From NCBI RefSeq assembly GCF_015558785.1, contig NZ_JADMOP010000005.1:62001-126000 (forward strand): a stretch of 64,000 bases of DNA, written 5' to 3'. Below the pieces are notes generated by a model. The model had not been told where the DNA came from. It searched no databases and saw only the letters and a program-made list of their open reading frames with translations. The translations under genes were made by a program, and so were the position numbers. Shown here in pieces: positions 57,886-64,000 of the stretch. Within the stretch, counting starts at the first letter, position 1, and each line of letters opens with the position of its first letter. The DNA is from Collinsella aerofaciens (lineage in GTDB: Bacteria > Actinomycetota > Coriobacteriia > Coriobacteriales > Coriobacteriaceae).

Positions 57886-58602
57886 TTAGAACAGGAGGGC
57901 GTAGATGACGGCGATGACGACGGAGGGGAGCATATTGGCCGTGCGGAAGGTCTGAGGACGGATGAGGTTGACGCCGACGCAGAAGATGAGCATGGAGCCT
58001 ACGAGCGAAAGGCTGTCGAGGGCTGCCGTAGTCATGATGGGGGAGAGTGCGCCGGCAAACAGCGTGATCGTCCCCTGGAACACGGCGACGGGCAGGGCGG
58101 AGAAAATGCAGCCGCGGCCAAGCGACGCCGTCATGGTGCAGACGATGATGCAGTCCAATGCGCCTTTCAGGGCAAGCGTTGACCAGTCACCGAGCAGACC
58201 GTCCTGGATCGATCCCACAATGGCCATGGCGCCGATACACACGGTGAGTGAAGTCGAGACAAAAGCGTTGGTGAACTCGTTATCGCCCTCGCTGCCGGTT
58301 TTGCGCTTGAGCCATTCGCCAAGGTTTTCAATGGCGGCCTCCAAGTTGATGGCCTCGCCGATGAGCGAGCCGAGGGCGAACGAGACGATGAGCATGGTGG
58401 TGCCGGTGGTCGCTAGCGCCTTCCCATCGATAAGGAGCATCTTTTGCATGGTGCCGCCAAGGCCGATAAACAGGACGCACAGCCCCGATGCTTTCATGAG
58501 CGTGTCTTGGATGCGCGGTGTAATGAAGCGGCCGCCCGCTAATCCCAAAAGACCGCCCGCAACTAAAAGCACAACGTTGATGATTGTTCCCAAGCCCGGC
58601 AT
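57886..58602 (-). CDS. DUF554 membrane protein (YdfK/YqgA family)
   Basis: This 238-residue protein has six to seven hydrophobic segments. MPGLGTIINVVLLVAGGLLG at the N-terminus, LCVLFIGLGGTMQKML, TTMLIVSFALGSLIGEAINL and ALDCIIVCTMTASLGRGCIF are typical of DUF554. The role is unknown; transport has been proposed. The ATG at 58602 follows AGGAGGG. An upstream in-frame extension to 58671 lacks support. No operon partner is obvious. Confidence 0.9.
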   Translation of the reverse strand: MPGLGTIINVVLLVAGGLLGLAGGRFITPRIQDTLMKASGLCVLFIGLGGTMQKMLLIDGKALATTGTTMLIVSFALGSLIGEAINLEAAIENLGEWLKRKTGSEGDNEFTNAFVSTSLTVCIGAMAIVGSIQDGLLGDWSTLALKGALDCIIVCTMTASLGRGCIFSALPVAVFQGTITLFAGALSPIMTTAALDSLSLVGSMLIFCVGVNLIRPQTFRTANMLPSVVIAVIYALLF

Positions 58603-58720
58603 GAGCCCTCCTGTATTGATGCCAACGTGGCAATCGTAGCAGAACGAAATGCGAGGCACATCGCGACTCATCTAATACGTTATATAAGTGGTGTTAGGAA
58701 TGATGTGCAGCATTTAAGCC

Positions 58721-60151
58721 TCAGGTGGTTGTCGGGACATAGGGATAGTATTCAAAGCGCAGTGTCATAAGCCGCTGCGGGGATTCAATAGCCGCGGCGA
58801 TGATATTGGCATCGCGGGCACGATCAAACCCTTCGAGTTCGATCTGATACGAGACGTCTTGCATAATGTCCAGACGTCGCCAGGCTAGGAGTGTGTCACC
58901 ATCGAATTCCAAGGTCTTGCCTCCGTCTGGGGGAACGGCGTATAGACGCAGCTTGGCGGTGGTTGCAGGGTCGACAACCGTGATCTTTTTAATTTCGTTT
59001 CGAGTATTCTTGGCGCCCAACAAGGTGAGCAGTGTTGGGGCCACGACCTCGCCCGATGGCAAAAAGACGACTTCGATGGATTCAGGAAATGCGATGATAG
59101 CCGACTTGCGGACGGGCTGATTGGCGGCGGCAACTTCGATGTTCGCAGCGTCGATGACCTCTGTGTGGTCGAGCGTGGCAAGCACGCAGCAGTTACCTTC
59201 ATCGATCTCTTGAGGATCAGCAAGCCCCAGACTGTCCGCGAGCTCGGGATCGTTTGGATCGGCAGCGGGCTCATTCGGCGCTTCGAAAGAAGCTGGGACG
59301 CTGTTTGTCGGCGACGGCGTGTCGCCCGCACCTGCTTCTTTGTCCGCGCTCTCTTCTTGTATGGTTGCGTTGATGGGTTCGTCGTTTGGGGGGAGCGTCT
59401 TGGCGTCAAACGCGGAGGGGAGAATTCCGATGGCTCCGGATCCGTTCCACTCCATTTCGAGAAGCGCCGGGTCGGCAAGAATGCGTTGCCTGCTTTGCGC
59501 GTGGGCATCGATTTCAATAGGGCCTGCCTCTATCCCTCGTGTAAGGCTGAGTGATCCGGCTGGCTTCTCGAAATGAGCGTCTGTGTCTTTGGTGCTGACG
59601 GCGTAGAACAGCAGGGACGCTTCTCCCGCCGCGATAACATCGGTACCGGCTTTGGTCAGCCGCAACGATGCCGTGAATGAGAGGGTGGGCTGCGCATCGT
59701 CTGCATTCGCGGCGGCGCAGCCCAGACATATACCGCCTCCTTTCTCGAAAAACGCACCGTCGAAGGCGACCTTCGCTCCGTTCGCCGAGTCATCGACCGA
59801 AGCGATGTCGATGCGCAGCTCTAAATTGCATGGATCGCCATCTGCATCGAGCACAACCGAGCGCCACGTGCAGACGGCGCACCCCGCCTGGGAGCCGTTT
59901 GCCTTGTTCGAACGCTTGATATCCACGACTATCGAGCCGTCCGTATTACGACGAAGGCATCCCGAGGTTGAGATCACGGCCTGTGCGATCGAAAAACGCT
60001 CGCACGCAATGGCGCTCGACGGATTTGGTGCGGAACTTAGGGCTACTGGTAAGGAGTCTGCCATGACGGGAGTCGCCCAAGCGGCGACAGGCGTTCCGGT
60101 TGCGAGCGCGCCGCAGAGTGCGACGACGGGCAAAAGGTTCTTCGATGCCAT
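58721..60151 (-). CDS. Secreted protein of unknown function, last gene of a surface operon
   Basis: The 476-residue protein has a signal peptide (SKNLLPVVALCGALATGTPV to about residue 27, cleavage near AWA). A Cys-containing N-terminal domain follows (ISTSGCLRRNTDGSIVVDIK, CAVCTW, GGICLGCAAANADDAQ), then an acidic Pro/Glu/Ala linker (about 280-330), and a C-terminal beta-rich part. No transmembrane anchor or sorting motif is seen. It starts 18 bases after the LAQTG protein's stop, so it is probably a substrate, shaft or chaperone of the same surface structure (inference). The ATG at 60151 has GGAGA upstream. Confidence 0.75.
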   Translation of the reverse strand: MASKNLLPVVALCGALATGTPVAAWATPVMADSLPVALSSAPNPSSAIACERFSIAQAVISTSGCLRRNTDGSIVVDIKRSNKANGSQAGCAVCTWRSVVLDADGDPCNLELRIDIASVDDSANGAKVAFDGAFFEKGGGICLGCAAANADDAQPTLSFTASLRLTKAGTDVIAAGEASLLFYAVSTKDTDAHFEKPAGSLSLTRGIEAGPIEIDAHAQSRQRILADPALLEMEWNGSGAIGILPSAFDAKTLPPNDEPINATIQEESADKEAGAGDTPSPTNSVPASFEAPNEPAADPNDPELADSLGLADPQEIDEGNCCVLATLDHTEVIDAANIEVAAANQPVRKSAIIAFPESIEVVFLPSGEVVAPTLLTLLGAKNTRNEIKKITVVDPATTAKLRLYAVPPDGGKTLEFDGDTLLAWRRLDIMQDVSYQIELEGFDRARDANIIAAAIESPQRLMTLRFEYYPYVPTTT

Positions 60152-60169
60152 GGGGTCTCCTTAGCTAAT

Positions 60170-60451
60170 TTAGTGCGGCCTGTCCGTGTTTTGTTTCTGG
60201 CTGCGTTTGATGTGCAGACCGAGGCCGGCGGTTCCCGCGCCTGCTGCTGCGGCGCCTGCTGTCAAGAGCCATCGTCTGTCGCCTGTCTGCGCCAACGGTT
60301 CCTCGCGGTCGCCGCGGTCGAGCTCCGAGAGGTCGACCGTCACTTGCGTGGCGGCCTGCGCCTGTTCTTGCTGGGCAAAGGCCATGGCTGGCCCAAACGC
60401 TAGGATGCTGACGGCGGCGGCCAGGGCGACGGCCTTATGCCGTGTGCGCAC
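60170..60451 (-). CDS. Small cell-wall-anchored protein with LAQTG sorting signal
   Basis: The 93-residue protein has a signal peptide (TRHKAVALAAAVSILAFGPA up to MAFA). A short mature region rich in Gln, Asp and Glu follows, then LAQTGD, a hydrophobic helix (LLTAGAAAAGAGTAGLGL) and a basic tail, which is a sortase sorting signal. LAxTG is the motif used by class E sortases of actinobacteria. A GTG start at 60451 overlaps the preceding gene by 17 bases and gives a normal signal peptide; a TTG at 60481 would add ten residues. No sortase gene is in the window. Confidence 0.75.
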   Translation of the reverse strand: MRTRHKAVALAAAVSILAFGPAMAFAQQEQAQAATQVTVDLSELDRGDREEPLAQTGDRRWLLTAGAAAAGAGTAGLGLHIKRSQKQNTDRPH

Positions 60452-61028
60452 CGGGCTCGACCGTCCAGGTGATCGTCGCAACCTGATCGCCTTCGCCGGT
60501 TACGCGGAAGATGTCGCGCGTGACGCGGGCGACGTTTCCGCTTGTCTTGAGCTTGATTTTGTCCGTGCCGCCGGCAATGCCCTGGTAGCCCATGTCGAAG
60601 GCTGCATTCTTGGAAAGATCGAGGCCCGTCCCTTGCGCGGCGGCGCTGGCGTTCTGGAGCGCGCCGTCGGGGCCGACCTTAAAGTCGATGGAGTTCTGCG
60701 CGGTTCCGGCCTTGGCGTCGGCGGCAATGGTCCAGGTGTTCATGGCGTCGATCTTCATGTTGGTGACATGGATGCCGTAGGCCGAATGATTGTCGATGGC
60801 GGTCGCGTCTTCTGAGGGGCCCTGAAGCGTGCCGTCGGCCTTGGCGACGAAGGGAATAACCGTCGGAACTTTGAACTCAACGTTGTCGATCTCGGTCCTG
60901 ACCATTACCTTCGTGGTTCCAACGCGCCCGGCTGCCATAGCTGGCGTCGGGGCGGCGCCCATTGCGAGCGCGAGCCCTGTGCCCACGACGAGCGCTCTGA
61001 CTCCGTTCATGTTCCTGGTGATGTCCAT
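60435..61028 (-). CDS. Secreted protein of unknown function in the surface operon
   Basis: The 197-residue protein has a signal peptide (NGVRALVVGTGLALAMGAAP, cleavage near MAA). The mature part is rich in Thr, Asp and Gly with no cysteine, with VPTVIPFVAKADGTLQGPSE, ATAIDNHSAYGIHVTNMKID and ITWTVEPG. The pattern IPF-x-A-x5-GP-S-E-D resembles extracellular beta-sandwich proteins of the camelysin/WxL sort, but I cannot name it. The ATG at 61028 follows AAAGGA. The next gene overlaps its 3' end. Confidence 0.75.
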   Translation of the reverse strand: MDITRNMNGVRALVVGTGLALAMGAAPTPAMAAGRVGTTKVMVRTEIDNVEFKVPTVIPFVAKADGTLQGPSEDATAIDNHSAYGIHVTNMKIDAMNTWTIAADAKAGTAQNSIDFKVGPDGALQNASAAAQGTGLDLSKNAAFDMGYQGIAGGTDKIKLKTSGNVARVTRDIFRVTGEGDQVATITWTVEPGAHTA

Positions 61029-61117
61029 GGTCGTTCCTTTCTATTCGCCGCGGGCCGTCCCCGCGATGATTGGACGAATGCTGGTGAATTGCATGCGGTG
61101 CCGTGTCGGCCGGAAGG

Positions 61118-61626
61118 CTAGTTCTCGGTTTGCTCAACCCGTACCTTGACACGTGTCGGATTGCCGTGGCTGTCGAGGGTCTTTGCATCGAGTGCCTGGA
61201 TCTCGATGTACGCCTCGCCTTCTTTGATGTCGCCGGCGGGGCACGTCTCGATTGTCTTGCCGGTCTCGACCACACCGGATTCGTACATGGTCTCGTCGTT
61301 TTGGATGACGCGGAATCGCTGGGGAAATTATTGTCTTGGACGTTTTGCACGTTGACGCGCAGCTTGCCGTCCTCCTGCAGCTGAGCGACCGGCGCGACCG
61401 AAATCGTCATCATGTTGTCGCGGACGATGGCGTCGAGCTCATCTTGGATTTCCTGGCGCGTTTTGCCCTCGGCCGTCGTAACCGAAGCGCCCGCCTCGGG
61501 TACGGGCTGCGACTGCCAAACGTATAGTCCTACGGCGACAAGGGCACAGACGATGGCCAAGCAGGCAACGATGAGCTTCTTGCGACGACCCAGGCCTGCA
61601 AAGTGGGGTGGCTTCTTCGCGCTCAT
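61118..61626 (-). pseudogene. Membrane-anchored secreted protein in the surface operon, interrupted by a frameshift
   Basis: Reading from the ATG at 61626, a basic start and one hydrophobic helix (KLIVACLAIVCALVAVGLYV) lead to an extracellular part. At about 61322-61328 a run of four C on the minus strand (TTTCCCCAG) breaks the frame: one extra C would continue the sequence as QRFRVIQNDETMYESGVVET, then GKTIETCPAGDIKEGEAYIE, to a stop at 61118-61120. The whole would be 169 residues. Read as given, it runs on in the wrong frame. The start overlaps the upstream stop by ATGA. The similar codon use on both sides suggests a recent mutation or a sequence error. Confidence 0.8.
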
Positions 61627-61919
61627 GCGGCATCCTTGGCGGTATAGACGCGCGCAAAGGTGGACGGGTCCGCTCCAAAGAGCATGTGAAGCATCAGACG
61701 GCGCGAGTAGACGAGCTCGTCGAAGTCGGGAGGGAGCTCGATGTCGTGGATATGCGCGATGTGGTGGGCGAGCGCCGAGAACGACTCGGGGTCGCAGATC
61801 ACATCGGTGGTAACGTGGTAGACCGTCGTATCGGGGAATGCCTCTTCGTCGAAAGGCAGGAGATGGGGATCGTCGTCGACTTCGATGGCGATGCCGTACT
61901 GGGGCCAGTAATATGCCAT
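61623..61919 (-). CDS. Hypothetical protein, first gene of the surface operon
   Basis: The 98-residue protein is cytosolic in appearance (no signal peptide): MAYYWPQYGIAIEVDDDPHL, then PFDEEAFPDTTVYHVTTDVI, then DIELPPDFDELVYSRRLMLH. The family is unknown. GGGAGG precedes the ATG at 61919, and its stop overlaps the next gene's start by four bases, so it is translated. It could be a regulator or chaperone for the secreted proteins downstream (inference). Confidence 0.65.
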   Translation of the reverse strand: MAYYWPQYGIAIEVDDDPHLLPFDEEAFPDTTVYHVTTDVICDPESFSALAHHIAHIHDIELPPDFDELVYSRRLMLHMLFGADPSTFARVYTAKDAA

Positions 61920-62264
61920 GGGAACCTCCCTGCTTCTGGGCCAAAACTTCTATCGGTTTTGGCTGTCGACGCCGACCGTATCAGCCGCTACTTGACCAAT
62001 TTCTGACCAAATGCTTGACGGATTGGCGTCTCCGCAGGTAAAAGGCGGCAAAAAATACTCCAACTTTTTTCGAGCGACAATCGCGCGGTCGGCGACGGCG
62101 GGGCCATATGTGTCAAAAGCATCGTCTGCCGAGGAAATCAAGCCGCTCGCCGAATTGCACGAACGTAAAAAACGCCAATTATGGAGACGGTCTCGAACAC
62201 GTCGACGAAACGATGCGGTAACATCTCCCTGCAAACACTGTAGTTAGCTAAAGGGGGAGTTCGC
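61920..62264. other. Divergent intergenic region, surface operon / lactate dehydrogenase
   Basis: This 345-bp gap contains no supported gene. TTGCAC (62155-62160) and AATTAT (62177-62182), 16 bases apart, form a plausible plus-strand promoter for the FAD-linked dehydrogenase. A short open frame at 61950-62234 on the minus strand has a TTG start and no family match and is not counted. Confidence 0.5.
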
Positions 62265-63866
62265 GTGTCTGCAACCATCAAACCCTTCACCGACGAGTTC
62301 GAAGAGTATGGCCGCGATGAATCTCGCGCATCGGGCGAGGCCTCGAGCATCTCGTTTCCGACAACGGAAAACGAGGTCCGTGCCATTTTGGGAAAGCTCC
62401 ATGCCGAGCGTGTTCCGGTAACGGTTCAGGGCGCCCGAACCGGCCTTGCCGCCGGCGCCGTGCCCCACGGCGGGCATATCCTCAATACTTCCCGTATGAA
62501 TCGCTATTTGGGCCTTCGCCGCGATGAACAAGGCCAATTTCTGCTGCGCGTGGAGCCGGGCGTTGTGCTCTCGGAGCTGCGCAAGCAGCTGAGCAAGAAG
62601 GTGCTGCCGACCGCTGGTTGGGACCAGGCATCGCTTGAAGCCTACGAGGAGTTCCAAGAGGCTCCCGAGCAGTTTTTTCCCACCGATCCCACCGAGGCGT
62701 CTGCCTGTCTGGGCGGCATGGCGGCATGTAACGCCTCCGGTGCCCGCAGCTACGCCTACGGCCCCATGCGCCCACATATCACGGGACTCCACGTCGTGCT
62801 GGCTGATGGCGATTTGCTTGAGCTTCGGCGCGGCGAGGCTTTTGCCCAGGGCCGCCACCTGTCGCTCGTGACGGCAGCGGGCCGTACACTCGAGCTCGAT
62901 CTTCCCGGCTATACCATGCCCAAGACAAAAAATGCTTCGGGCTATTTCGTTGCTGACGATATGGATGCCATCGATCTGTTTATCGGTGCGTGTGGCACAA
63001 TCGGCGTCATCACCGAACTCGAGATTGCCCTGCAGGTGGCACCCGCGGTCGTTTGGGGCGTGAGCTGCTTCTTCGACAGCGAAGACAAGGCCGTGTCCTT
63101 CACCGATTCTGTGCGTCCCGTCCTGTCCCATGCGGCTGCCATCGAGTACTTCGATGCTGGCGCCCTGGATATTCTACGTCGCCAGCGCGAGCAGTCGACG
63201 GCGTTTGCCTCGCTGCCTGCGCTCGACAAAGACGCCAAGGTCTGTGTCTACGTGGAGCTCGACTGCGACGACGAAGCCCAGGCGACTGAGGAGCTGTATC
63301 ACTTGGGGTGGGTACTGGAGCTTGCGGGCGGCAGTGACGATGCGACATGGGTCGCGCGCACCGAGGTCGATCGCGAGTGTCAGCGATTCTTCCGCCATGC
63401 GGTGCCCGAGAGCGTCAACATGCTCATCGACGAGCGCCGCCGCATGGATCCCACCATCACCAAACTGGGTTCGGACATGTCGGTGCCCAACGCGCACTTG
63501 GCCGATGTTATCGCCCTCTATCGCCGCACGCTGGCGGAAAGTGGGCTTGAATCTGCCGCCTGGGGGCATATCGGTAACAACCATCTGCATGTGAACATTC
63601 TGCCGCGCGATGCACAGGATTATCGCCGCGGCGGAGAACTCTTTGCCCAGTGGGCTTCCGAGGTCACGGCCATGGGCGGTGCCGTCTCCGCAGAACACGG
63701 CGTCGGCAAGATCAAGGCGGGCTTCTTGGAGACGATGTACGGTCACGAGGCCATGGTCGAGTCGGCGCGGCTCAAGCTCCAGCTCGATCCTGCCGGGCAG
63801 CTGGGTCGCGGTAACCTGTTTTCGGAGAAGCTCTTGGATGAGCTCGTCCAGAAAGGGGGCGCGTGA
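62265..63866 (+). CDS. FAD-binding oxidoreductase, GlcD/D-lactate dehydrogenase type, Etf-linked
   Basis: The 533-residue protein has a FAD_binding_4 domain (VPVTVQGARTGLAAGAVPHG, then FFPTDPTEASACLGGMAACN) and a FAD-oxidase C-terminal domain (AWGHIGNNHLHVNILP, then GGAVSAEHGVGKIKAGF). Members oxidise D-lactate or glycolate. The next gene is etfB, as in the lactate dehydrogenase-Etf complexes of anaerobes, where electron confurcation lets NAD+ accept electrons from lactate with ferredoxin help. Here that link is inferred from order. The start is a GTG at 62265 after AAAGGGGGAG. Confidence 0.9.
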   Translation: MSATIKPFTDEFEEYGRDESRASGEASSISFPTTENEVRAILGKLHAERVPVTVQGARTGLAAGAVPHGGHILNTSRMNRYLGLRRDEQGQFLLRVEPGVVLSELRKQLSKKVLPTAGWDQASLEAYEEFQEAPEQFFPTDPTEASACLGGMAACNASGARSYAYGPMRPHITGLHVVLADGDLLELRRGEAFAQGRHLSLVTAAGRTLELDLPGYTMPKTKNASGYFVADDMDAIDLFIGACGTIGVITELEIALQVAPAVVWGVSCFFDSEDKAVSFTDSVRPVLSHAAAIEYFDAGALDILRRQREQSTAFASLPALDKDAKVCVYVELDCDDEAQATEELYHLGWVLELAGGSDDATWVARTEVDRECQRFFRHAVPESVNMLIDERRRMDPTITKLGSDMSVPNAHLADVIALYRRTLAESGLESAAWGHIGNNHLHVNILPRDAQDYRRGGELFAQWASEVTAMGGAVSAEHGVGKIKAGFLETMYGHEAMVESARLKLQLDPAGQLGRGNLFSEKLLDELVQKGGA

Positions 63867-63868
63867 AG

Positions 63869-64000
63869 ATGAGCGATTTCCATATGGTGGTGTGCGTCAA
63901 GGCCGTGCCGGGCAGCACCGAGGTCAAGATGGACCCCAAGACCAATACCATCGTGCGCGATGGCAAGCAGGCGGTCATTAATCCCTTTGATGCGAGCGCT
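63869..64000 (+). CDS. etfB: Electron transfer flavoprotein beta subunit, N-terminal part (cut by window end)
   Basis: The 44 visible residues, FHMVVCVKAVPGSTEVKMDP, then KTNTIVRDGKQAVINPFDAS, are the usual EtfB start. It partners with EtfA to carry electrons from the dehydrogenase upstream. The ATG at 63869 comes two bases after the dehydrogenase stop, with AAAGGGGG nearby as ribosome-binding site. The gene continues beyond the window, where etfA is expected. Confidence 0.9.
   Translation, partial: MSDFHMVVCVKAVPGSTEVKMDPKTNTIVRDGKQAVINPFDASA

Noticed and set aside
61950-62234. 94-codon minus-strand frame in the gap before the lactate dehydrogenase
   Set aside because: It has a TTG start, no family match, and overlaps the likely promoter region.

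Overview
The window is about 60% G+C and densely packed with genes on both strands. Its gene set is that of a host-associated anaerobic actinobacterium: a bile-salt-hydrolase-family enzyme, a reverse rubrerythrin, an Etf-linked lactate dehydrogenase, frequent GTG starts and a LAxTG sorting motif. The closest match I recognise is Collinsella (Coriobacteriia). This is inferred from gene content, because the window has no rRNA or other marker gene. I see no tRNA, rRNA, CRISPR array, prophage or transposase gene.

Layout. 1-9.3 kb: the 3' end of a uvrA-family gene, an orphan AAA+ ATPase, trmL, a CobW-type GTPase, an ArsC-like protein, a flavodoxin-like reductase, and two large cyclic-di-GMP enzymes. 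9.6-15.8 kb: a patatin lipase, a TPP-riboswitch-controlled thiM/thiamine-binding/thiE operon, a HAD phosphatase, and a LysR regulator upstream of a MetE-family methyltransferase. 15.9-29.5 kb: mostly transport and amino-acid genes, including a frameshifted uracil permease, a purine permease, Kup, EamA/LysR, a DNA-binding aminotransferase, two peptide-deformylase-family genes, a choloylglycine hydrolase and an MFS exporter. 29.7-39 kb: an RGG-repeat protein, pdxT/pdxS with divergent pdxR, a PD-(D/E)XK-like gene bracketed by two copies of a 119-bp palindromic element, rubrerythrin, and an alcohol/aldehyde dehydrogenase pair. 39-52 kb: a 27-residue holin-like peptide, HIRAN, phosphoesterase and DUF2130 genes, a Ski2-like helicase, two methyltransferases, an HTH-membrane/DUF4097 pair, and Elp3 with a spermidine-synthase-like protein. 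52-58 kb: a three-gene operon of a TerB-N/TerB-C protein, a BrxD-type ATPase and a BrxHI-type helicase, followed by a DUF554 gene. 58.7-64 kb: a secreted/LAQTG-anchored surface operon with one frameshifted member, then a FAD-linked lactate-dehydrogenase-type gene and the start of etfB.

Two things stand out. One is the TerB-BrxD-BrxHI operon, which carries two accessory genes of phage-defence BREX systems without the BREX core. The other is an unusual load of intergenic palindromes: three 119-bp elements of exactly equal length, a family of short perfect hairpins with GGGACAG-type loops, and longer imperfect hairpins. Several of these carry the stop codon of the neighbouring gene. Smaller points of interest are an HTH-aminotransferase fusion preceded by four AATTGAAC half-sites, a deformylase homologue that lacks its catalytic glutamate, and two single-base frameshifts in C-rich tracts.
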